A stretch of DNA of 64,000 bases, taken from positions 1 through 64,000 of the forward strand of contig JAGVMN010000004.1 of the NCBI GenBank assembly GCA_020053795.1, written 5' to 3'. How positions within the stretch are numbered: position 1 is the first letter of the stretch; every line of letters starts with the position of its first letter. Position numbers and translations under genes: made by a program. Under the pieces are notes generated by a model, which had not been told where the DNA came from, searched no databases, and saw only the letters and a list, made by a program, of their open reading frames with translations. Below are positions 18,939 to 28,307 of the stretch, piece by piece. The DNA comes from Bacteroidia bacterium. Its GTDB lineage: Bacteria; Bacteroidota; Bacteroidia; NS11-12g; UBA9320.

Positions 18939-19070
18939 TTATTTGGTTTTACCTTTTGAAGTTGGTTTTGGTTTCAGTGACCGGACATAATGGTAACTCG
19001 TCTCAAAATAATTTTTCAATTCTTCAGTCTTTTCCAACAGGCTGAGGGGCACTTCAACGTATTCTTTCAT
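18939..19070 (-). CDS. Small 43-aa ORF, hypothetical
   Basis: Hand translation: MKEYVEVPLSLLEKTEELKNYFETSYHYVRSLKPKPTSKGKTK*. Below the 60-aa cutoff of the provided track. Confidence 0.4.
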   Translation of the reverse strand: MKEYVEVPLSLLEKTEELKNYFETSYHYVRSLKPKPTSKGKTK

Positions 19071-19203
19071 AATGACTCCGTGAGACAGAATTAAGTTGGT
19101 TTGGTCGAGGTTTAACTTTCAGGAGGGACGCTGTGTTCTTTTTTTGTTGGCATATATGAGGATTAATTTTGTGCAAAAGTGCTGGTAACTAAAGCTTTTT
19201 CCC

Positions 19204-19827
19204 TCATTCAGCCAAATATTTGTCAATTACGTTATGGTCTGTCGAGAAGTACATTCCTTCGTACGGCCCAAACACTTGTCCGTTCGTAAATATACTGTCT
19301 ATTTTTCCGTCTGTCCGTTCGAACACTAATTTCATTTTCTTGGCATATTTCCACGATCCCCGTTTATATTTTGCAAAACCAATGTCGCTGATAAAATCAT
19401 CTAAGTGTTGAACATCAATCGTGTCTAAAATGGTAATTATTTGTGCTCTGCGAATTGTCTGTTTGTAGAGATAGTGCTGCATTTTGGTTGACCCGCTTTG
19501 ATAATTTAAAAATGATTGTCGTTCAGAAAGAAAAAATGGAATAAAAACGATAACTCCAATCATAGTAACTGCCAGACTTGTTAAAAATGGTTTTTCGTTT
19601 GCAATCATTTTCTTAGTCAAGAAGTAGTTTATCAAAAGAACTATTATTGATACAACACTAAGCTGAACGAATATATCATTGGCTATAGAGTTTGCAATTT
19701 CAAGTCCTTTGTCTTTTCCCAACTGAACCACTATTAGTCTATAGGTTAATGCAGAACCCATAATGATGACATAAATAAAAGTCAAGTTTAAAATGACTAA
19801 AAGTCCAATGCCAATTTTGCGTCTCAT
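19204..19827 (-). CDS. Hypothetical membrane protein (about 3 predicted TM segments)
   Basis: 207-aa ORF with hydrophobic segments LLVILNLTFIYVIIMG, VSIIVLLINYFL, LAVTMIGVIVFIPFFL. Confidence 0.65.
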   Translation of the reverse strand: MRRKIGIGLLVILNLTFIYVIIMGSALTYRLIVVQLGKDKGLEIANSIANDIFVQLSVVSIIVLLINYFLTKKMIANEKPFLTSLAVTMIGVIVFIPFFLSERQSFLNYQSGSTKMQHYLYKQTIRRAQIITILDTIDVQHLDDFISDIGFAKYKRGSWKYAKKMKLVFERTDGKIDSIFTNGQVFGPYEGMYFSTDHNVIDKYLAE

Positions 19828-19917
19828 TAGGGTTGATGGTTACTCAAAGATTCAAGAATTATTTTCATTGAAAGACGCCAGTCAGATCAACAAAAATAAG
19901 AATTAAATTGCTGAATC

Positions 19918-20706
19918 CTACCTCTCCCAACTCTCCGCAATCTCATCTGCCGTCTTCCCAACCAGATTTTTACTCAGCAGGAGTTTAGCATTCTGCCCCA
20001 TGGGATTGTCAGGAAATTCTTTGGCAACCCGCTTGTAATATTCGAGAGCTTTTTCGTTATTACCCAATTCGTTTTCATAGAGGAAAGCAGTTGTAAAAAG
20101 GGCGTTTGGTGCTTTGGCATCTTTGGGGAATTTATCTGCAATTTTAAGATATTCGATGATAGCCCCTTCGAAAGCACCCGCTCCTGATAAAGCACCTGCC
20201 GCTTTGAACCAATAAGTCGGGGAACTCAAACTATCGTTAGCCTTATCGCCCAGAGTTGAATAGACCGCTGCCAAATCAACCTGATCGGCCACCGACAATT
20301 CTCCTTTTTCAGAAAAGAGATCGTAATAAATCAGGGCAGAATCCGGTTGGTTCAAACCCCTTCCGAAGGTCCTTGCCACATTGACAACCGTTGGTTGCCA
20401 TTCCTTTCCATTGGCGTAGCGACTCAAATATTTTTTGCTCAAATCAAGGGAGCTTTCATAGTCCTCCATCAGGTAGGAATAAATGGCGGCTTTGTGCAAA
20501 TACAAAGGACTCTTTGGGTCCTCCGGGTAGGCCTCTGCAAATTCCGCAAACTTGCCGGCCAACTCTTTCATGCCGGCAGGACTGGCACTGGTATCCTGAC
20601 TTTCCAGCTTTTGAATTTCACTTAAAAGTTTGTCTTTTTTGTTTTGGCAACTCGCTGCCAAAACCAGCATGGATAAAATCAATATCCCCGTTTGAATTCT
20701 TTTCAT
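19918..20706 (-). CDS. Tetratricopeptide repeat lipoprotein
   Basis: From internal Met: MKRIQTGILILSMLVLAASCQNKKDK (lipobox) followed by TPR-like repeats. Confidence 0.85.
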   Translation of the reverse strand: MKRIQTGILILSMLVLAASCQNKKDKLLSEIQKLESQDTSASPAGMKELAGKFAEFAEAYPEDPKSPLYLHKAAIYSYLMEDYESSLDLSKKYLSRYANGKEWQPTVVNVARTFGRGLNQPDSALIYYDLFSEKGELSVADQVDLAAVYSTLGDKANDSLSSPTYWFKAAGALSGAGAFEGAIIEYLKIADKFPKDAKAPNALFTTAFLYENELGNNEKALEYYKRVAKEFPDNPMGQNAKLLLSKNLVGKTADEIAESWER

Positions 20707-20708
20707 TC

Positions 20709-21116
20709 TCAATATTGCCCGATTGATAACATGACCAAGGTACAAGCCTCTATAGGTTGAATGTGGTTTTTTTCTAGAACGGTGTAAAAATCTTCATTTT
20801 CGGCACCGGGATTAAAGATCACCCTTCTGGGTTTCAGCGATATGATGTAATCGTAATACTCTTTCTGATGTTCCGGATTAAGGTACATGGTCACTGTGTC
20901 AATTTCTTCGCTCATCACCGGTGTCGCGTTGATGACATAACCTGCCACTGTGCCTTCGCGTTTTGCGACCAGTACAATATCTTCTCCGGCCTCGAGCAGC
21001 CTGTGTGCGGCAATATTCGAATACCGTGCAGGTTTGGTACTGGCACCTAAGATCAGGGTTTTGTTCTTAGTATGCCTTTCCAGTGTAGTTGTTTGGTGTG
21101 AGTTTTTTAAGTTCAT
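20709..21116 (-). CDS. CoA-binding domain protein (YccU-like)
   Basis: KTLILGASTKPARYSNIAAHRLLEAG...PRRVIFNPGAENEDF...EACTLVML. Confidence 0.88.
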   Translation of the reverse strand: MNLKNSHQTTTLERHTKNKTLILGASTKPARYSNIAAHRLLEAGEDIVLVAKREGTVAGYVINATPVMSEEIDTVTMYLNPEHQKEYYDYIISLKPRRVIFNPGAENEDFYTVLEKNHIQPIEACTLVMLSIGQY

Positions 21117-22419
21117 CTTTCACTTGATCATTTATTTTGAGTGTATTGATAAAGTCGTGAAGTGTTTCTTTTGTTATCGTTTGGTTGGTGCGTGTCAGTT
21201 GTTTCAAGGCCTCGTAAGGTTTGTCATAGTTCTCACGCCGCAGAATGGTTTGAATGGCCTCGGCCAAAACGGCCCAGTTGGCGTCCAGATCTTCGTCTAT
21301 TTTAGAAGAGTTCAGCATCAATCGGGACAGACCTTTTGTAATACTTTTCAGGGCAATAATTGTGTGAGACATCGGAACCCCTAAATTTCTCAATACGGTT
21401 GAATCGGTTAGATCTCTTTGCAATCTTGAGACAGGAAGTTTGCCCGACATAAATTCAAAAATGGCATTGGCCATTCCTAGGTTTCCTTCGGCATTTTCAA
21501 AATCAATTGGGTTCACTTTATGCGGCATGGCCGAGGAACCAATTTCGACCGATTTCAACTGCTGTTTGAAATATTCCATTGACACATAACTCCATATATC
21601 GCGGCACATATCAACCAAAATATTGTTGATGCGTTTCATGGCATCCAACTGTGCTGCAAGATAGTCGTAATGTTCTATTTGAGTTGTGGGGAAAGACCTA
21701 TGAAGTCCGAAGTGAGCAACAAAATTATCAGCAAATTTATGCCAGTCGGTTTCGGGGAATGCAACGTAATGAGCATTGAGGTTGCCTGTGGCTCCACCAA
21801 ATTTTGCCTGATGAGGAATGATTTTCATTTCCTTAAACTGTGCGATTAGCCTTACTTCAAAGACTTTGAATTCTTTTCCAAGCGTGGTTGGACTTGCCGG
21901 TTGACCGTGGGTGCGTGCCAGCATACTAATGTCTTGCCAGGTATCGGCCAGCCGGTTGATTTGAGCAATCAGATTCTCCATTAATGGAAAGTAAATCAGT
22001 TCAAGACTGTGTTTCCAACTAAGAGGAATGCCGGTATTGTTGATGTCCTGAGAGGTTAACCCGAAATGAACCCATTCTCTGAAATTACTCAAACCTTCTT
22101 GTTCGAGAATATCTTTTACAAAATATTCGACGGCTTTTACATCGTGATTAGTGACAGACTCAATTTCTTTTATTTTCAAAGCTTCGGAAACGCTGAAAGC
22201 GGTGATTCTATTACGCAGCGTTTCAAATTTGGCCGAGACTATTTTGAGGTCATCTTTTCCAAGGACCTTCTCGCTTAGAAAAATGAAATACTCCACCTCA
22301 ATCCAAACACGGTATTTCATCAAACCAAACTCTGACAGATAGGGTGCCAATTCCTCACATTTGTTCCTGTATCGCCCATCAATAGGGCTAATGGCCGTCA
22401 GTTCGCTTAGTTCTATCAT
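21067..22419 (-). CDS. purB: Adenylosuccinate lyase
   Basis: ELTAISPIDGRYRNK N-terminus; signature GSSAMPHKVNPIDFENAEGN. Confidence 0.96.
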   Translation of the reverse strand: MIELSELTAISPIDGRYRNKCEELAPYLSEFGLMKYRVWIEVEYFIFLSEKVLGKDDLKIVSAKFETLRNRITAFSVSEALKIKEIESVTNHDVKAVEYFVKDILEQEGLSNFREWVHFGLTSQDINNTGIPLSWKHSLELIYFPLMENLIAQINRLADTWQDISMLARTHGQPASPTTLGKEFKVFEVRLIAQFKEMKIIPHQAKFGGATGNLNAHYVAFPETDWHKFADNFVAHFGLHRSFPTTQIEHYDYLAAQLDAMKRINNILVDMCRDIWSYVSMEYFKQQLKSVEIGSSAMPHKVNPIDFENAEGNLGMANAIFEFMSGKLPVSRLQRDLTDSTVLRNLGVPMSHTIIALKSITKGLSRLMLNSSKIDEDLDANWAVLAEAIQTILRRENYDKPYEALKQLTRTNQTITKETLHDFINTLKINDQVKDELKKLTPNNYTGKAY

Positions 22420-22751
22420 TTGTAGTCGCGAAAATAAATACCTAAAGTACGCTTACGAATGTATGCATCCGTTAACTTGTTCACCACTTTTCATCAAATA
22501 CCAATAGAGTGAACACTTTGGCGAAAATTTGGTTTGAATAAAACTTGAATGAGGATGACTTTTTGAATTGACATAAAACAGGTGAAATTGTCTGTTTGTC
22601 AAACACACAAATTAAATAAACTGATTTACCGAATTAAGTTCATTTTTGAACGATTACGAAATCAGAATGGGCCTCCTCGCGATGTTCTTTGCCTTGCAAT
22701 TCCTTTTCAGTTAAGGAGTTTTACCACATTGCAACTATAAAAAAGTAAAGT

Positions 22752-24503
22752 ATGAAGGGTTTTTTAAAATTGGTTCTTGCCACCATAGTCGGTCAGTTGA
22801 CCTTGTTTTTCATTTTGGTACTTATCGTTTTGAACATGGTCTCTGGATTGAAAAGCGGCAAAGAAAAAACAACGGCTAAGAATTCGGTGTTGTTTTTACA
22901 ATTTAACACCGTAATACATGATCGAGCTCCGTCGGATGAAATGGCCCTTTTAAATGAACTGTCAGGTGGGAAGGGGGTACCCATTGGTCTTTATGACCTC
23001 ACCGGCAAAATTACAGAAGCAGCCAAGAATCCAAATATCAAAGGAATTTTCATGGATCTGACGGTTGTTGGAGCCGGACATGCCAAGATCGAAGAAATTC
23101 GAAATGCCATCATCAAATTCAAAGAATCTGGCAAATTTGTCTATGCTTATGCCGAGTTTTATTACAATGCTACCTATTATCTGGCCACCGCAGCCGATAA
23201 GGTTTTTATGAACCCACAGGGCGAAATGGTTTTCAATGGTCTTTTGGCAGATGTCACTTTCTATAAAGGAGCTTTGGGAAAATTGGGGGTTGAGGTTCAG
23301 GTGATCAAACGGGGTAAATTCAAAGGAGCGGTTGAGCCTTTTGTAAGAGAAAACCTAAGTCCGGAGAATCGCTCCCAAATCACAGCCAACATCAATTCTA
23401 TTTTCGACAATATGGTGAAGAACATCGCCACATCCAGAAAGAAAACTGAAGATGAAATCCGAGCAGTGGCAAATACTATGATGGTTCGCGGTCCGCTGGA
23501 TGCAGTAAAATACGGAATGGTTGACGCCCTGTATTACAGAGACCAAGTGATTGACGAAATTAAAAAAGCCTCGGGCCTGAAGAAAGATGATAAAATCTGC
23601 CTGGTCAAACCATCAGAACTGGATGAGGAAGAAGCCAAGGCAGAAAAGAACAAAATTGCTATTGTGTATGCCAGTGGTGATATTGTTTCGGGAGAAGGGC
23701 AACCAGGTGAAGTCGGGTCAGAAAAATTTGCCAAGGTTTTAAGGGATTTAAGAAAAGACAAAAATGTAAAAGCGGTCGTTCTGCGGATAGATTCAAGGGG
23801 TGGTAGTGCTTTAGCCTCTGAAGTTATCTGGCGGGAAACTGTTTTGTTAAAGGCGGCAAAACCATTGATCGTATCTATGAGTGATGTGGCTGCTTCGGGT
23901 GGATATTATATTGCCTGTGCGGCAGATACCATAGTTGTTTCGCCAAATACTATCACCGGGTCTATTGGTGTTTTTGGTTTAATGCCAAACGCACAGAAAT
24001 TGTTGAATGACAAATTGGGGATCACCAGCGACTATGTTGGTACGGGTGAGTTATCAGAATTCGGGCGAATAGACCGGCCTTTGACAGCCGATGAATTTTC
24101 TATCATGGACGGCATTGTGGGCAGGGTTTACGACAATTTCATCAGACGCGTAAGCGATGGCAGGGGCATAGAGGTGGCGATGGTTGATTCAATAGGGCAG
24201 GGCAGAGTTTGGACCGGAGAAATGGCCATTGAGCGGGGTTTGGTGGATGTGGTTGGGGGTTTAGACAAAGCCGTTCAGATAGCAGTTTATTGTTCCAAAC
24301 TAAAAAAGTATCAGATAGCTGAATATCCAAAAGCCGACAACAAAATTCAGGAAATATTAAACTCATTGAGTGGCTCTAAATCGGCACATGCCATGCTGAA
24401 AGCCGAACTTGGAGAAAGCTATGAAACCTACAATCAAATCAGAAAAGTTTCTCAGATGAACGGCGTACAGGCTTTGATGCCTTATGGTTTTGGGTTTAAA
24501 TGA
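22752..24503 (+). CDS. sppA: Signal peptide peptidase SppA, 67K type
   Basis: Two S49 domains; VLRIDSRGGSALASEVIWRE, SMSDVAASGGYYIACAADTIV, TGSIGVFG. Confidence 0.95.
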   Translation: MKGFLKLVLATIVGQLTLFFILVLIVLNMVSGLKSGKEKTTAKNSVLFLQFNTVIHDRAPSDEMALLNELSGGKGVPIGLYDLTGKITEAAKNPNIKGIFMDLTVVGAGHAKIEEIRNAIIKFKESGKFVYAYAEFYYNATYYLATAADKVFMNPQGEMVFNGLLADVTFYKGALGKLGVEVQVIKRGKFKGAVEPFVRENLSPENRSQITANINSIFDNMVKNIATSRKKTEDEIRAVANTMMVRGPLDAVKYGMVDALYYRDQVIDEIKKASGLKKDDKICLVKPSELDEEEAKAEKNKIAIVYASGDIVSGEGQPGEVGSEKFAKVLRDLRKDKNVKAVVLRIDSRGGSALASEVIWRETVLLKAAKPLIVSMSDVAASGGYYIACAADTIVVSPNTITGSIGVFGLMPNAQKLLNDKLGITSDYVGTGELSEFGRIDRPLTADEFSIMDGIVGRVYDNFIRRVSDGRGIEVAMVDSIGQGRVWTGEMAIERGLVDVVGGLDKAVQIAVYCSKLKKYQIAEYPKADNKIQEILNSLSGSKSAHAMLKAELGESYETYNQIRKVSQMNGVQALMPYGFGFK

Positions 24504-24784
24504 TGCCTAAGGGTGCGGCCTTAGAAAGCTACCCAATTTTGAAATACTTGATAAATAAATCCCCGTTTGACTGTTCGTCGTCTTCTCCTCTGGTGAATCC
24601 TTTCCGGAAAAAGAAGTGATTGTATGAACACTCCTACCCAATAGAAATCGTTTAATAAGAATCATATCGGCACCCTCTGAAGCCCCAAGCCCCGAACTAT
24701 TATAATTTACTCATGGATTAATGTAACCAGAAATTAAGCACAATTCTGACCATTAAAATATTAGCATTAGGAAATAATTCGTTC

Positions 24785-27232
24785 TTAAATCAGATTGAAT
24801 TTTATCCCGAAATTCACGGCACGCGGCAAGCCCGGTCTCGCACCGGCTGGGTTCCGCGATACGATATAAACCTTGTTTGTAATATTGGTTACTGTGGCGA
24901 AGAAATCAATGTTCTGGGTGATGCGGAATGTGCCGGCCCAATCAATAATGATGGCTTCATCTGTTGAAGTAGAAACAACTAAAGGCCCGCGACCGGCAAT
25001 GGTTCGCATAGCCCCATTGTAGCGTACACTTAAGGTTGTCATGAATGTTTTATGTTCGGCATTGATCAATAGGGCCATTTGGTTTTTTGCTATGTATGGC
25101 ATCTCATCTCCTTTTGTTACAGGACCCCACCCCTCAAATTCACTATTGAATGATGTCTGAAAAATGGCATGAGTCAGGGTATAAACCAGTGTGATGGGAA
25201 GCTGTATTTTTTTGTTTTTGCCCGAAATTGGGTCATAAGTGCCCTGAAATTCAATTCCTTTAACGTTTGCCTTTCCTTGATTCAATAGTTCTCCTGATCC
25301 GGCCCCACCGGATGCGGCCAAATCTGCACCAAGTAAATTGGAATAATCAGATAAGAAAAGGACGAGTTTTGTTTCGCGATTGTGATGGGTGTATTTAGCC
25401 CCAAACTCATAATTGACACTGTTCTCAGGTTTGGAGTTTTCGCTGGCACCTGCTGGGGCAAAACCTTTGTGAATACCTGCAAATGAAGTCCATAACCTGT
25501 TAAAGGTGTAATGTGCCGAAACGCCCGGAATAAAGGCTTTGGACCTGTTGTTATCCTCTTTAAGTTTGACGCCTGTTCGCTCTGTATCGGTTTTTTCGTA
25601 GTCCTTGTTGACAAGTTTTATATCTTCATAACGCAAACCGGGTGTAATGCGAATTTTATTGTATTGAAAATGGTATAACACATAGCTGCTAAATGCCTCA
25701 GCAGTTGTTATCACATTGCTTTCTGTGCCGGCTTTCCCAATCTCAGTCAGTTTCATTTGGCTGTTTTGCATGGCATATTTGTCAATCCACTGAAAGCGAT
25801 CCACGTCATCTCTATGGTATCTGGCTCCAAACTGAACGTTTTGCTTGATGGCTTTTGTTTTGAATTGATAATTCATTAGGGTTTGTATTCCATTCGACTG
25901 ATAGTTTCGGTTATTGGCCTTTAACTCCAGGGCATTTGAATTGTAAGAGGTGCCACCATTAACGATTCTGAAAGCATCAGCATATTTTTCGGGTGTGATC
26001 AGTAATGAAGCGATTGAAATACTTGTCCCGCTGCTGTCTTTCACTTTATCAAGTTTGTACCAGTTTCGCCCAAAATCAGTGTAATAGGCAGTGGTTGTTA
26101 TTTGTATCTTTTTAGACAAGGCTACAAAATATGAAAGTGTGATCTGATTCTGTTTGGTGAGCATATTATCTTTTTTGCTGGCGGCGTAACGCATCAATGG
26201 CGATTGCTCAAAATCGTTTTGACTCAAACCTAGATAGGTCTCATTAGAATTTTCATTTGATTGCCCCAGTTTCAATGCAATGGATTGATTAATCCTGGCT
26301 TTTTCTTTAGACTTCCACTTTAATTTCAGTAGGTAATCTGTTTTTATAAAACCCGTATTGCCGCCTCCCTGCAAATCTTTGAAGCCGGTGGCACTGTATT
26401 GATAGGTTTCAGCTAAAAAGCCAAATGGCCCTTTAGTTGAACCAACAAAAGCGTGCATGTTTCGGCTGCCAAAACTGCCCGCTGTAATATTTATTCTGGC
26501 TTTTAAATGCTCAGGAATGGAAGTGGATATAAGATTAATGGCACCGCCTGTGGTGAAAGGGCCATATTGAATTTGGCTGCTGCCTTTCATTATTTCAACA
26601 GCCTGCATGCGGCCAATCGTTGGAAAATAATAGGCCGCAGGAGCGGAATAGGGTGCCGGTGCAATCAAAACACCATCTTCCATCAATGTAATTTTAGAAC
26701 TTCTTTCACTACCTGTTCCCCGCAATCCGATATTTGGTCTCAAACCAAATCCATCTTCTTCCTGTATGTTAACGCCCGGTATGGCACGTAGGGTGCGGTT
26801 TATGTCAGTATATGAAAATTTAACGAGTTCTTTTGGTGCCACATAAATGGCTGATCCCGGCAGATTTTTTAACCCGTTGATTCCTCCGGTCAGGGAAGCA
26901 GAGTTGACGACCGAAGTTGGAAGATCGGTTACAATTTCATTAAGGATAATAGAAATTGAAATCTTCTGAGAATATGCTGTGCTCAAGCTTATTTTTTGCG
27001 TTTGATAACCCATCGAAGAAACAGCCAGTACAACTTGATCGGGGGTAATATTGTACAATGTAAAATCACCATTTCTATCTGTAAGTGTTCCAATGGTGGT
27101 ACCTTCAATGGAAACCAATGCATAGGGAATGGCTGTGATACTGTCGGATTCGGTAACCCTACCGGTCAGAGTTGTTTGGGCAAAAACGAAATTATTTCCG
27201 ATGAGCAGAATAATAATAGCGGTGGCTTTCAT
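24785..27232 (-). CDS. TonB-dependent receptor with CarboxypepD_reg-like N-terminal domain (FecA-like)
   Basis: TLTGRVTESDSITAIPYALVSIEGT, plug (VNIQEEDGFGLRPNIGLRGTGSERSSKITLMEDGVLIAPAPY), beta-barrel C-terminus. Confidence 0.93.
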   Translation of the reverse strand: MKATAIIILLIGNNFVFAQTTLTGRVTESDSITAIPYALVSIEGTTIGTLTDRNGDFTLYNITPDQVVLAVSSMGYQTQKISLSTAYSQKISISIILNEIVTDLPTSVVNSASLTGGINGLKNLPGSAIYVAPKELVKFSYTDINRTLRAIPGVNIQEEDGFGLRPNIGLRGTGSERSSKITLMEDGVLIAPAPYSAPAAYYFPTIGRMQAVEIMKGSSQIQYGPFTTGGAINLISTSIPEHLKARINITAGSFGSRNMHAFVGSTKGPFGFLAETYQYSATGFKDLQGGGNTGFIKTDYLLKLKWKSKEKARINQSIALKLGQSNENSNETYLGLSQNDFEQSPLMRYAASKKDNMLTKQNQITLSYFVALSKKIQITTTAYYTDFGRNWYKLDKVKDSSGTSISIASLLITPEKYADAFRIVNGGTSYNSNALELKANNRNYQSNGIQTLMNYQFKTKAIKQNVQFGARYHRDDVDRFQWIDKYAMQNSQMKLTEIGKAGTESNVITTAEAFSSYVLYHFQYNKIRITPGLRYEDIKLVNKDYEKTDTERTGVKLKEDNNRSKAFIPGVSAHYTFNRLWTSFAGIHKGFAPAGASENSKPENSVNYEFGAKYTHHNRETKLVLFLSDYSNLLGADLAASGGAGSGELLNQGKANVKGIEFQGTYDPISGKNKKIQLPITLVYTLTHAIFQTSFNSEFEGWGPVTKGDEMPYIAKNQMALLINAEHKTFMTTLSVRYNGAMRTIAGRGPLVVSTSTDEAIIIDWAGTFRITQNIDFFATVTNITNKVYIVSRNPAGARPGLPRAVNFGIKFNLI

Positions 27233-28307
27233 TGTTTTTAATTAGATCAATTCTAAATAGTGCCGCAAATGTGAAATTACAAATCGTCAAAAACAAGAAT
27301 AAAAATCAGAAACTGAGAAAAATCAGTACCGTAAGTTGTCGCTACCGAAGATTAAATCAAATTACTTTTCTAACGATATTCCACCAATGAAGGCGAAACA
27401 AATAATGCCACCTGAATTCCCTATGGAAGGCACATTGATAATCATCCTTGTTACATGACGAGAAAAAAGTTCTAAAGGGACGACAAATCAACGTCACTTG
27501 ATATAAAGGTTGTACCTTTTCTACCGATCTCAATTCAACAAAGGATTTCGTTCTACTATTTTACCCTCTTAACGGGAATTGGAAAGCATTGACTGAAATC
27601 TATTTGAACCGGTATTTTTCATCAATTTGGGTTTCTTTGTACTTTATTTTTATCTAACCCCGATTATATGGAAACGCCAATCGCCTTAAGTAAGAGAGAC
27701 TCATTTTAAAGAGCTTTTTCATGTTCTTCAACTTATTAAATAGATCATACCGCCAAGAATCCCATATAGACGACACATCATTTTCCGTCTATTCAAGTTA
27801 TTCCGTTTCCCGATATTTTGGAAGGCAAAACTTTACCAAACTCAATACGGGCGGATGGATTCTATTGTACTTAACACAAGGATTTTAGGATTCTGAAATA
27901 ATCCATAGAAAATAAATTGACCATTTTGATTTCTTTTATTCTTTTCATTTTGGTAAAAAACCAACCACGAAACGAGCATTAAATAATCATAATATTTTTT
28001 TTACAATTCTGTGACTTTTTTGGTGTTAATTAAAAAATAAAAGGCCCGAACAATTTTATTAATTCAGATCACAACAAATTTCAATTACTTTTCAAACTTA
28101 AACGATGAAAATCAGGCGTGTAAAAATACAATGTCTATTTGTATGCTGAAAAGCAAACTTATACCCTGACAAAATATTGTCTTTTCACCATTGAAACGCA
28201 TTGAACTATACCAACACAAGTCAAAGATCGAGTGAATAAAATCAAGCCTGAACCGTTAAATAATAGAAATATTTCTTATACATTCGTTGCCGTTAATTAA
28301 TAGTATT

